A stretch of 64,000 nucleotides of DNA from Arthrobacter ulcerisalmonis (GTDB taxonomy: Bacteria > Actinomycetota > Actinomycetes > Actinomycetales > Micrococcaceae), in contig NZ_UXAU01000024.1 in assembly GCF_900609065.1 (NCBI RefSeq), forward strand, positions 45,139 through 109,138, written 5' to 3'. The translations under genes were made by a program, and so were the position numbers. This document shows, one piece after another, positions 46,054 to 53,397 of this stretch; positions within the stretch are counted from its first letter, which is position 1; every line of letters begins with the position of its first letter. The notes below the pieces were generated by a model, which saw nothing but the letters and a program-made list of their open reading frames with translations, searched no databases and had not been told where the DNA came from.

Positions 46054-47547
46054 ATGCCTACACCACCGCCCCGAAGCTGGCTCAAGCCCACCACTTGGCA
46101 CCTGCGAACACGCCTCGTTGCCCTGGCCATGGCCCTCCTCATCGCCATCTGCGGCGCTGTGGGCGTGGTGAGTTTTGCGTCCATGGATGCGTTCCTGACC
46201 CGGCAACTTGATGATCAGCTCAGCCAGGCCGCGCAGCGGGCCAATGAACCGCGGCCACCTTTTGGTGGCTTCGGCGGCCGCGATCCCCTCGATTCACGGG
46301 CCCAGAGCGTGGGCACCGTCAATGCCAGCATCCGCGACGGTGCTGTCATGACCGGCGGCTTCCTTGCCTCAGACACCACCCGCACTCCCCTGGCCGCAAC
46401 GGACAAGCCCATCCTGCTGGCGTTGGCCACCGACGGACAGCCGGTCAATCGCACCCTGTCCAACGGCGACTACCGGCTGCTCGCCGTCAATACGTCCGAT
46501 GATGGCGTGCTGGTCACGGGCCTCCCGCTAGCCGCCAAGGAAAGCACCTTGACGTCGCTGGTCTGGACGTTTGTCTTCGTGTCGCTGGGTGGGCTGCTGC
46601 TGATCGGCTTGGTGGGCACGGTCCTGATCCGCCGCACCATGAAGCCGCTTGAGGAGCTTTCAGCGGTGGCCACCAAGGTTTCGCGCCTGCCGCTGGATGC
46701 CGGCGAGGTGGCACTGGCCGTGCGCGTCCCGCCGTCGAACTCCAATCCCGGCACCGAAGTGGGCAGCGTGGGACATGCACTGAACCTCATGCTGGACAAC
46801 GTGGCCAGCGCGCTGGAGGCGCGGCAGAAGAGCGAGACGAAGGTACGCCAGTTCGTGGCGGATGCCTCGCACGAGCTCAGGACGCCGCTGACCGCTATTC
46901 GGGGCTACACGGAGCTGATGCGGATGACCGAGGATTTCACGCCCGACGGCGCCAGGTCCCTTTCCCGCGTGCAGAGCCAGTCGGAACGTATGACCACGCT
47001 GGTGGAGGACCTGCTCTTGCTCGCTCGACTCGATGAAGGCCAGCCGCTCAAGTTCAGCGAGGTGGACCTGACCCAGCTGGTGGTGGAGAGCGTCAGCGAC
47101 GAGAAGGTGATGGCGCCCGGGCACAGCTGGCGGTTTGAACTTCCGGACGAACCGGTGCTGGTCTTCGGCGATCCCGACCAGCTCCGCCAGGTCCTCACGA
47201 ACCTGCTCTCCAACGCGCGCAAGCACACGCCGCCCGGCACCACCGTGATGACGGGCGTACGGGTTGGGGCTGGCGAGGTGTTGGTGACGGTGGCGGACGA
47301 CGGCGGCGGGATCCCGGCAGGGTTTGTGGACCAGGTGTTCTCCCGGTTTGCCCGCGCAGACGCAGCCCGGAAGGGCAGCGGTGACCAGTCGGGTGCGGCG
47401 GCCGCCGAGGGGACCAGTGGCCTCGGGCTCTCGATTGTCCACTCCATCGTGGAAGCGCACGGTGGCAGCGTTTCGGTGATGTCGGAAGCCGGCCGCACCG
47501 AATTCACCCTGACCCTTCCAGTCCGGCGGGCCGGCCTGGCAACCTGA
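46054..47547 (+). CDS. Sensor histidine kinase
   Basis: 497 residues. Two membrane segments (about 24-46 and 165-190) frame an extracellular domain of about 115 residues with a Gly/Phe/Arg-rich patch (RPPFGGFGGRDP). A HAMP domain, then HisKA with DASHELRTPLTAIRGYTELM (phospho-His), N box NLLSNARKHTPPG, VADDGGGIP and GTSGLGLSIVHSIVEAHGG follow. It pairs with the regulator directly upstream and is similar in plan to TcrY/PhoR kinases. Confidence 0.93.
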   Translation: MPTPPPRSWLKPTTWHLRTRLVALAMALLIAICGAVGVVSFASMDAFLTRQLDDQLSQAAQRANEPRPPFGGFGGRDPLDSRAQSVGTVNASIRDGAVMTGGFLASDTTRTPLAATDKPILLALATDGQPVNRTLSNGDYRLLAVNTSDDGVLVTGLPLAAKESTLTSLVWTFVFVSLGGLLLIGLVGTVLIRRTMKPLEELSAVATKVSRLPLDAGEVALAVRVPPSNSNPGTEVGSVGHALNLMLDNVASALEARQKSETKVRQFVADASHELRTPLTAIRGYTELMRMTEDFTPDGARSLSRVQSQSERMTTLVEDLLLLARLDEGQPLKFSEVDLTQLVVESVSDEKVMAPGHSWRFELPDEPVLVFGDPDQLRQVLTNLLSNARKHTPPGTTVMTGVRVGAGEVLVTVADDGGGIPAGFVDQVFSRFARADAARKGSGDQSGAAAAEGTSGLGLSIVHSIVEAHGGSVSVMSEAGRTEFTLTLPVRRAGLAT

Positions 47548-47642
47548 CGCGCCGTCGTCGTCATGTCCGTTACCTAAATGTGACTTAACGGGTTTGCTCC
47601 TGTACCGTCAAAAGGGTGCGGTTCCCGTTCGGACCGCATGTC

Positions 47643-47804
47643 CAGAAGACGCCGAGCTCTGCCGCTTCCTGGATTCCGCTGGATTTATGGCAGAGGCGGG
47701 GGACCCACCGTCCCGGGCACTGTATGCCCTTGGGGTTAAGCCATCACGTGAACTTTTCCGGATGGCCGGATGCCCTCATCCGAACCCGACAGCTAACTCC
47801 GCAG
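47643..47804 (+). promoter_or_regulatory. c-di-AMP riboswitch (ydaO/yuaA type)
   Basis: The leader of the transglycosylase-like gene has the conserved ydaO blocks in order: CGCCGAGCTCTGCCG, GGCAGAGGCGGGGGACCCA, CTTGGGGTTAAGCC and the closing AACTCCGCAGG. The two CTCTGCC/GGCAGAG strands pair. In actinobacteria this RNA precedes cell-wall hydrolase genes and switches them off when c-di-AMP is bound. Confidence 0.88.
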
Positions 47805-47823
47805 GTGTGAGAGGCGATCCACC

Positions 47824-48552
47824 ATGTCTGAATTCCCAGTAGAACCACGCCCTAAACACGGGCTCCACAGCAGCAAAAAACGCGCCCTCCCGTTCCTGGG
47901 CCGGCGCAGCGCCATCATCGCGGCGTCCTGCGCCCTGATGATCGGCGTCGGAGCTGTTGGCCAGGCCAGCAACTCCGCTTTCACCCCGGTTGCGTCGAGC
48001 ACCCAGTCGGCCAGTACCGATGCTGAATCGTCGATGAGCCTGGAGAAGAGCGAGATCCGGTCCAACCCGGCCGAATCCGCAGCTCCGGCCGATATCAGCG
48101 TGGCCCCGCAGTCGGTTGAGGAGGCGCCGGCAGCCGCCGCTCCCGCTCCAGCAGCGGAGCCGGCCCCCGCCGCTGAACCCGTAGCGCCTGCCCCGGCCCC
48201 GGTTGCACCCCCTGCGCCTGAGCCGGCTCCCGCCGTCGCCGTGAACGATCCGGCCGGCGCGCAGGCATATGCTGCCAGCCAGCTCGCCGCATATGGCTGG
48301 TCTGCTGACCAGATGCCCAGCCTGGTGACGCTCTGGACCAAGGAGTCCGATTGGACCACCACGGCCACCAACGCGAGCAGCGGCGCCTACGGCATTGTCC
48401 AGTCCCTGCCGGCCGAAAAAATGGCGAGCTCTGGTGCTGACTACCTCACCAACTACCGCACCCAGATCAACTGGGGCTTGAACTACATCAAGGAACGCTA
48501 CGGCTCCCCCGCAGCGGCTTTGAACTTCCACTTGGCCAACAACTGGTACTAA
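47824..48552 (+). CDS. Secreted lytic-transglycosylase-like protein under c-di-AMP control
   Basis: 242 residues. An N-terminal basic stretch and hydrophobic segment (RSAIIAASCALMIGVGAVG) direct export. A Pro/Ala/Glu-rich spacer of about 65 residues follows, as in wall-spanning proteins. The C-terminal 90 residues form a short SLT-like domain: WTKESDWTTTATNASSGAYGIVQSLPAEKMAS and INWGLNYIKERYGSPAAALNFH, with Glu in KESDW as the likely catalytic acid. It should cleave peptidoglycan, perhaps during growth or resuscitation. The start is 20 bases after the riboswitch, with GAGAGGCGAT upstream. Confidence 0.85.
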   Translation: MSEFPVEPRPKHGLHSSKKRALPFLGRRSAIIAASCALMIGVGAVGQASNSAFTPVASSTQSASTDAESSMSLEKSEIRSNPAESAAPADISVAPQSVEEAPAAAAPAPAAEPAPAAEPVAPAPAPVAPPAPEPAPAVAVNDPAGAQAYAASQLAAYGWSADQMPSLVTLWTKESDWTTTATNASSGAYGIVQSLPAEKMASSGADYLTNYRTQINWGLNYIKERYGSPAAALNFHLANNWY

Positions 48553-48585
48553 ACAGCGCCTGACGGCCCAACAGCTCAAGGGAGC

Positions 48586-48638
48586 CTGCCGGCAGGAACG
48601 CGGAATCGCCAGGGATGGCGCCGCGGTCCTGCCGGCAG
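48586..48638 (+). terminator. Hairpin after the transglycosylase-like gene
   Basis: 18-base arms at 48586-48603 and 48621-48638 pair with one mismatch around a 17-base loop. No T-run follows, so it may be weak or act in RNA stability. Confidence 0.6.
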
Positions 48639-48651
48639 CATACTAAGGGGC

Positions 48652-49089
48652 ATGAAATTTACAACCGTCATTGTCGGCAGTGGCAACAAGACCGGCATCG
48701 AAGTTCCCGAGCACGTGGTGGAAGCCTTGGCGGCTGGAAAGCGGCCGCCGGTGGTGGTCACCCTCAACGGAGCGTCTTACCGAAGCAGCATTGCCGTCAT
48801 GTCTGGGCAGTACCTGATCGGGCTCAGCGCCGCCAACCGTGAACTGACCTGCGCACGCGCGGGCGACTCCGTGGAGGTGGACGTGGTGGTTGATACCGAG
48901 CCGCGCATCGTTGAGGTGCCGGCTGATTTGGCGGCCGCACTGGCCGCAGATCCGGTAGCGTCCAGTGCCTACGCCGCCCTCAACTACAGCAACCAGCGCC
49001 GCCTGGTAGAGCCGATCAGCCTAGTCAAGACGGCTGAGACCCGGGCCCGCCGGATCGCGAAGATCGTCGCGGACCTGAACCCAAGCTAA
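48652..49089 (+). CDS. YdeI/OmdA-like protein with DUF1905-type domain
   Basis: 145 residues. The N-terminal ~95 residues fit DUF1905 (TGIEVPEHVVEALAAGKRPPVVVTLNGASYRSSIAVMSGQYLIGL), and the C-terminal part (VPADLAAALAADPVASSAYAALNYSNQRRLVEPI) fits the bacteriocin-protection YdeI/OmpD-associated family. The function is not established. Cytoplasmic; ATG start, no clear operon partner. Its end overlaps the convergent VOC gene by four bases. Confidence 0.85.
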   Translation: MKFTTVIVGSGNKTGIEVPEHVVEALAAGKRPPVVVTLNGASYRSSIAVMSGQYLIGLSAANRELTCARAGDSVEVDVVVDTEPRIVEVPADLAAALAADPVASSAYAALNYSNQRRLVEPISLVKTAETRARRIAKIVADLNPS

Positions 49090-49469
49090 CTCCCCAGCGG
49101 CTTTAGCTTCGCCATGCACTGCACAGCCCACTGGTTACCGTCCGGGTCCTTGAAGTACACAAACTCGCCCCAGCCAGGGTCCGAAATGTCCGTAACGTCC
49201 ACACCGTTGTCCTTAAGGTGCCGGTGCGCCTCCTCGATGTCGGGGACCACCAACTGCAGGTTCGGCGCTGACCCAGCCGGCGCGTCCGAGAGGCCCTCGC
49301 CGATACAAATCGAGCAGCCGGAGCCTGGCGGCGTCATCTGCACAAAGCGCAGGTTCTCATTGACGCGCATGTCATGGTCAAGGACAAACCCCACCTGGTT
49401 GACGTAAAAGTCACGGGCACGGTCGACGTCGGATACGGGCACCAATACGAGCTCAAGTTTCCAGTCCAT
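49086..49469 (-). CDS. VOC-family (glyoxalase-like) protein
   Basis: 127 residues with the paired beta-alpha-beta-beta-beta units of the VOC fold: LELVLVPVSDVDRARDFYVNQVGFVLDHD and VVPDIEEAHRHLKDNGVDVTDI...VYFKDPDGNQWAVQ. Such proteins include glyoxalases, dioxygenases and drug-binding proteins. Metal ligands cannot be assigned with certainty and no neighbour suggests a substrate. Confidence 0.85.
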   Translation of the reverse strand: MDWKLELVLVPVSDVDRARDFYVNQVGFVLDHDMRVNENLRFVQMTPPGSGCSICIGEGLSDAPAGSAPNLQLVVPDIEEAHRHLKDNGVDVTDISDPGWGEFVYFKDPDGNQWAVQCMAKLKPLGS

Positions 49470-49545
49470 GCGCTCAGGGTAGTCCTGGCGGGTGGACCAA
49501 AACTAGGGCTGGGTCAGAACGGAATGCGCGACGGCGGCCGGCTGG

Positions 49546-50181
49546 CTACCCGGCGATGCCGTAGAGCCGATCGCCAGCGTCGCCCAAGCCCGGGACAATG
49601 TAGGACTTTTCGTTGAGCTTCTCGTCGATGGAGGCGAGGACGATGGTCACGTTGGCGTCGGACAGCTCTTCTTCCAGCTTGGACAGGCCTTCCGGTGCCG
49701 CGAGCAGGCAGATGCAGGTGACGTCGGAGGCGCCACGCTTAAAAAGGAACTTGATGGCCTCGCGCAGGGTTCCGCCGGTGGCCAGCATGGGGTCCAGGAC
49801 GAAGATCTGCCGGTCCGTGAGGTCCTCGGGGAGGCGCTCGGCGTAGGTAATGATCTCCAGGCTTTCCTCATCGCGGGCCATGCCCAGGAAGCCGACCTCC
49901 GCGGTGGGGACCAGTTTGGTCATGCCCTCCAACATGCCCAGCCCGGCGCGAAGGATGGGGACCACCAGCGGGGTGGGCTTGGTGAACGCGGTGCCCACCG
50001 TGGTGCTGACCGGCGTTTCGATGGTGACCGGCTGGGTGCGGACGTCCCGCGTAGCTTCGTAGGCCAGGAGGGTGACCAGTTCTTCGGTCAGCTGCCGGAA
50101 GACCGGCGAGGGAGTGTTCTTGTCCCGCAGGACGGTGAGCTTATGGGCGACCAGCGGGTGGTCCACAACGAGAGTGCGCAT
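49546..50181 (-). CDS. upp: Uracil phosphoribosyltransferase
   Basis: 211 residues, standard length. It joins uracil to PRPP to give UMP, a pyrimidine salvage step. Conserved motifs are [25 protein letters not shown] at the start, the PRPP loop [13 protein letters not shown] and the C-terminal uracil-site [14 protein letters not shown] at 50181. No strong operon partner. Confidence 0.96.
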   Translation of the reverse strand: MRTLVVDHPLVAHKLTVLRDKNTPSPVFRQLTEELVTLLAYEATRDVRTQPVTIETPVSTTVGTAFTKPTPLVVPILRAGLGMLEGMTKLVPTAEVGFLGMARDEESLEIITYAERLPEDLTDRQIFVLDPMLATGGTLREAIKFLFKRGASDVTCICLLAAPEGLSKLEEELSDANVTIVLASIDEKLNEKSYIVPGLGDAGDRLYGIAG

Positions 50182-50223
50182 GGGTCTAAAACTACCATTC
50201 GGTGGACTCCCTCAGCCCGCTGC

Positions 50224-50979
50224 CTAGACGGCGCCTGCCCCGGTGGCCGTGCCGCCGTCGTCGTTCCTTGCAGCGGTTTCCCGCGATTTTCGGCGCGCTA
50301 GGTGAAACAGCCGGTGGGCCAGGATCACCAGACCAACCCACGCGAGGCCCAGTAGCCAGCCGGCCATCACGTCCGTCAACCAGTGGTGGCCCAGGAAGAC
50401 GCGGCTCAACCCGATGGCCGCGATGAACAGCGCGCCGGCCGTGATCGCCGTAATCCGCGCCCATAGAACCGTGAATTGCAGGCACATGAGGTAGACCAGC
50501 ACGCCGATCACCACGGTGGTGTTCAGGGTGTGGCCGCTGGGGAAGGACGGTGAGGTTTCGTAGGGCGGGACGGCGTCCGCGAAGTCGGGCCGGGACCGGC
50601 CCACTAGCCGTTTGCCCACTGAGGTGACGGTGAGCGAGACCGCCGCAGCGCCGGCCACCATGAGGAACGGCCGCCAGGTTCGGCTGAGGAAGGTAAGCCA
50701 GGCGGTGAAGATGGTTGCCACGATGGTCATGCCTATTGCGCCGCCAAGGTTGGTGAACGCCGTGACCCACGCGTTGGCATCGGGGTTGCGGAGCGACTCA
50801 GCGAACTGGAGGGCCGGGAGGTCCAGGGTGGCGAGGCCTTGATCGTCCACCACATCTTCATAGACTTCCGCGCCGAGGAGGGCGAGCGTGATGACCAGCG
50901 CTCCGCCGATCAGCATAGTCACCCAGAAGGTGGCGTAGGGCTTGATCCAGCGGTCCACACGATCGCGGACGGTACTCAT
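50224..50979 (-). CDS. PAP2-family membrane phosphatase
   Basis: 251 residues with about six membrane segments. The three acid-phosphatase motifs are present: GKRLVGRSRPDF, SFPSGHTLN and GLSRVFLGHHWLTDVMAG. It likely removes phosphate from lipid phosphates such as undecaprenyl pyrophosphate or phosphatidic acid at the outer membrane face. The C-terminus is basic and polar. Divergent from tadA. Confidence 0.92.
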   Translation of the reverse strand: MSTVRDRVDRWIKPYATFWVTMLIGGALVITLALLGAEVYEDVVDDQGLATLDLPALQFAESLRNPDANAWVTAFTNLGGAIGMTIVATIFTAWLTFLSRTWRPFLMVAGAAAVSLTVTSVGKRLVGRSRPDFADAVPPYETSPSFPSGHTLNTTVVIGVLVYLMCLQFTVLWARITAITAGALFIAAIGLSRVFLGHHWLTDVMAGWLLGLAWVGLVILAHRLFHLARRKSRETAARNDDGGTATGAGAV

Positions 50980-51038
50980 GATGCCTCCTGGCGACTGCGC
51001 GTCACGGCTCGACGGTCCCTCGAAACTATCATTGAGGC

Positions 51039-51530
51039 ATGGCCCCGGCAGCTGATGGACACGACGCGTGGATGGGCCTTGCCCTGGCCGAGGCGCGGGC
51101 AGCGCTCAGCACCGAGGATGTGCCCATCGGTGCGGTGGTGGTGGGGCCCGACGGCGGCGTGCTGGGTTTGGGCCGGAACCGTCGCGAGGAGCTGGGCGAC
51201 CCCACCGCCCATGCCGAGGTGGTTGCCATCCGGGAGGCCGCGGCAGCGCTTCGGTCGCGGGCTGCCTCCGATGGCTGGCGGCTTTCCGACTGCACCCTGG
51301 TGGTCACGCTGGAGCCGTGCGCCATGTGCGCGGGGGCGATTGTGCTGGCCCGCATTCCGCGCGTGGTTTTCGGCGCTTGGGACGAGAAGGCTGGTGCGGC
51401 GGGGTCGGTGTTCGACGTGCTGCGGGAGCGCCGGTTGAACCATTGGGTTGAGGTGTACGCCGGGGTGCGCGAGGACGAGTGCGCGCAGCTGCTGCGGACG
51501 TTCTTCGCCGGGCACCGCACCCAGTCCTGA
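51039..51530 (+). CDS. tadA: tRNA adenosine(34) deaminase
   Basis: 163 residues. The zinc site is HAE (in DPTAHAEVVAIREA) plus PCAMC (in TLEPCAMCAGAIVLARI), the TadA arrangement, and the tRNA-binding end GSVFDVLRERRLNH fits. It converts A34 to inosine in tRNA-Arg(ACG), whose gene is at 27540-27613. It is essential in most bacteria. ATG 51039. Confidence 0.94.
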   Translation: MAPAADGHDAWMGLALAEARAALSTEDVPIGAVVVGPDGGVLGLGRNRREELGDPTAHAEVVAIREAAAALRSRAASDGWRLSDCTLVVTLEPCAMCAGAIVLARIPRVVFGAWDEKAGAAGSVFDVLRERRLNHWVEVYAGVREDECAQLLRTFFAGHRTQS

Positions 51531-51542
51531 TTTTCCGCCGCG

Positions 51543-51935
51543 TCAGCTGAGGTCGAGCGCGAAGGTGGCCCAGGCGTCCGGATTTTCGCGCAGGGTGACG
51601 TCGACGCCTGCGAGCTCGGCGCCGTCGTCCGTGTTTTTGATTTTGGCCGCCACCGCCCGGGCAACGAATTCCGCCAGCGCCTCGGTGGTGCTGAGCTTGC
51701 CGGCGAAAGCCGGGTGCTCGTCTAGGTTCTTGTAGTTAAGGTCGGCCAGGACCTCTTCGATGATGGTCCCGGCCGCGCCGATATCGAGAACGATCGCGTC
51801 GGTGTTCAGCGCACGACGCCGGAAGGTCACCTCCGCGACGAAGGTTGCACCGTGCAGGCCCTGGGCAGGCCCGAAGACGGGGCGCGGCAGGCTGTGGGCG
51901 ATCATGAAGTGGCGGCGGACGGTGAGACTGAACAT
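51543..51935 (-). CDS. 6-pyruvoyl-tetrahydropterin synthase/QueD-like protein
   Basis: 130 residues with the fold of the T-fold pterin enzymes: RRHFMIAHSL near the start, LHGATFVAEVTF (His zinc ligand), IVLDIGAAGTIIEEVLADLNYKNLDEHPAF and a final VTLRENPDAWA with the pterin-binding Glu. The usual second His of the zinc triad is changed or shifted. The true substrate is not known. The gene follows the alcohol-dehydrogenase-like gene with a TGATG overlap, a conserved pair in actinobacteria. Confidence 0.83.
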   Translation of the reverse strand: MFSLTVRRHFMIAHSLPRPVFGPAQGLHGATFVAEVTFRRRALNTDAIVLDIGAAGTIIEEVLADLNYKNLDEHPAFAGKLSTTEALAEFVARAVAAKIKNTDDGAELAGVDVTLRENPDAWATFALDLS

Positions 51936-52939
51936 CAGGACTCCTGGACTTCTGGCTGCGGGTATTCGATGACGTGGCAGAGGGCGTCGAGTTCGCCGTC
52001 GGCCAAGGCTTGAACTGCGGCGGGGAGCTCGGCGAAGGGTGAGGTGCCACTGAGGAAGGCGTCGAAGACGGGATCGGCAAGGAGCCCGACGGCGAGTTCC
52101 AACCTGTCGGCGGTGGTCCTCCGGTGCCGGCGGGCGCGGGCCACCACACCGACTTGGCTGGCGCGGATGGACAACCTGCGGGCATGGAAATCTTCGCCGA
52201 GCGGCAGGGTGACCACGCGGTTAGCGAACCAGGACATCTCGATGACGTCGCCCTCGTCGCCTACCAGCTGCAGGCTCCGTTCGAGGCCTTCTTGGGAGGC
52301 GGAGCAGTTGAAGACGATGTCGCAGTCGCTGCTGGCTTGGTCCGGGTGAGTGAAATCTACGTTCACGGCGTCGGCGAGCGCTTTTCGGCCTGGATCAAGG
52401 TCGATCAGTTGCAGCCGGTCCAGCGGGAATTTCCGCAGCAGCGCGGCCACCATTCCGCCCACCAAGCCCGCTCCGATCACGGCGACCCGGTCCCCGATCC
52501 TGGGCCCAGCCTCCCAGAGCCCGTTGATGGCGGTTTCCACGGTGCCGGTGAGGACGGCCCGTTGGGAGGGGACGTTGTCCGGGATCCGCGTGAGTGACTC
52601 CACTGGAACCACATACCAATCCTGGTGCGGGTTCAGGCAGAACACCCGCTGCCCCAGCCACTCTGCTGGCCCCTCCTCCACCACCCCGACAGACAGGTAG
52701 CCGAACTTCACAGGCCCGGGGAAGTCGCCTTCCTGCCGCGGTGCCCGCATCTCGTCAGCCACCCGTTCCGGAACGTTGCCGTTGTGCACCACCATTTCGG
52801 TGCCCTTGCTGATGCCGGAGTACAGCGCCCGGACCAGCACCTCTCCCGGCTGCAGCGGCGGCAGCTCCTCCGTGCGGAGCTCACCCTGTTCGGGGCCTGT
52901 GGTCCAGTAGGCGGTGGCTGTTCTTCTGGAAGTAGTCAT
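51935..52939 (-). CDS. Zinc-type alcohol dehydrogenase-like oxidoreductase
   Basis: 334 residues of the MDR superfamily. It has an N-terminal GroES-like part (PPLQPGEVLVRALYSGISKGTEMVVHNG), FGYLSVGVVEEG and a Rossmann NAD(P) site VAVIGAGLVGGMVAALLRKF. The typical catalytic Cys and structural four-Cys zinc lobe are not seen, so it may act without zinc. Together with the pterin-synthase-like gene it forms a two-gene unit whose product is unknown; such pairs occur near GTP cyclohydrolase II and glycosyltransferases in other actinobacteria. Confidence 0.83.
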   Translation of the reverse strand: MTTSRRTATAYWTTGPEQGELRTEELPPLQPGEVLVRALYSGISKGTEMVVHNGNVPERVADEMRAPRQEGDFPGPVKFGYLSVGVVEEGPAEWLGQRVFCLNPHQDWYVVPVESLTRIPDNVPSQRAVLTGTVETAINGLWEAGPRIGDRVAVIGAGLVGGMVAALLRKFPLDRLQLIDLDPGRKALADAVNVDFTHPDQASSDCDIVFNCSASQEGLERSLQLVGDEGDVIEMSWFANRVVTLPLGEDFHARRLSIRASQVGVVARARRHRRTTADRLELAVGLLADPVFDAFLSGTSPFAELPAAVQALADGELDALCHVIEYPQPEVQES

Positions 52940-53069
52940 CTTGCTTATGAATCTAGTCGCCGCGCCGCGGTGGGGAAACCCCCGCTCTGCGGGTTCCGGT
53001 ACCCCTGCCTGTTTCCTTGTTTGGGCCGTTTTGGGGTTGGACCCTTCACTCCGGTAACCTATTCAGGTT

Positions 53070-53156
53070 GGTGACGTGTCCGAGCGGCCGAAGGTGCAAC
53101 ACTCGAAATGTTGTTTGGTGTAAAAGCCAACGTGGGTTCAAATCCCACCGTCACCG
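53070..53156 (+). tRNA. tRNA-Ser (anticodon CGA)
   Basis: Acceptor arms GGTGACG and CGTCACC pair fully; anticodon arm CAACACTCGAAATGTTG gives CGA for UCG codons. The long variable arm is typical of serine tRNA. Discriminator G at 53156; CCA not encoded. Confidence 0.95.
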
Positions 53157-53161
53157 CGAAT

Positions 53162-53189
53162 GAAAACCCCCGGCAAACCGGGGGTTTTC
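53162..53189 (+). terminator. Terminator after tRNA-Ser(CGA)
   Basis: Stem GAAAACCCCCGG / CCGGGGGTTTTC with CAAA loop, ending in TTTTC. The 200 bases that follow, up to the sialidase end, show no gene I can support. Confidence 0.88.
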
Positions 53190-53397
53190 TGCATTTCGAG
53201 AGTGTTCATGGTGCATTTTTGGTGCACTTCTGCGTTGCGCCGGTCCAGCAGCGCACCGCTGACACTCACGATGCAAGCCTTGTCGGACTGCTCCAGTACG
53301 GCGCACGCGGTCTTCATCCGAGGACCAGCGCCGCCCCGAACCTCCCGCACCGCAGAGGCGCAGCAGGTTCGAGGCGGCGTGAGAAAAGCCGAGCCGG

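Noticed and set aside
53157..53397. Possible integrase or attachment-site remnant after tRNA-Ser(CGA), because CATTTCGAGAGTG partly echoes the tRNA
   Set aside because: The match is short and no integrase motif or direct repeat of the tRNA end can be shown.
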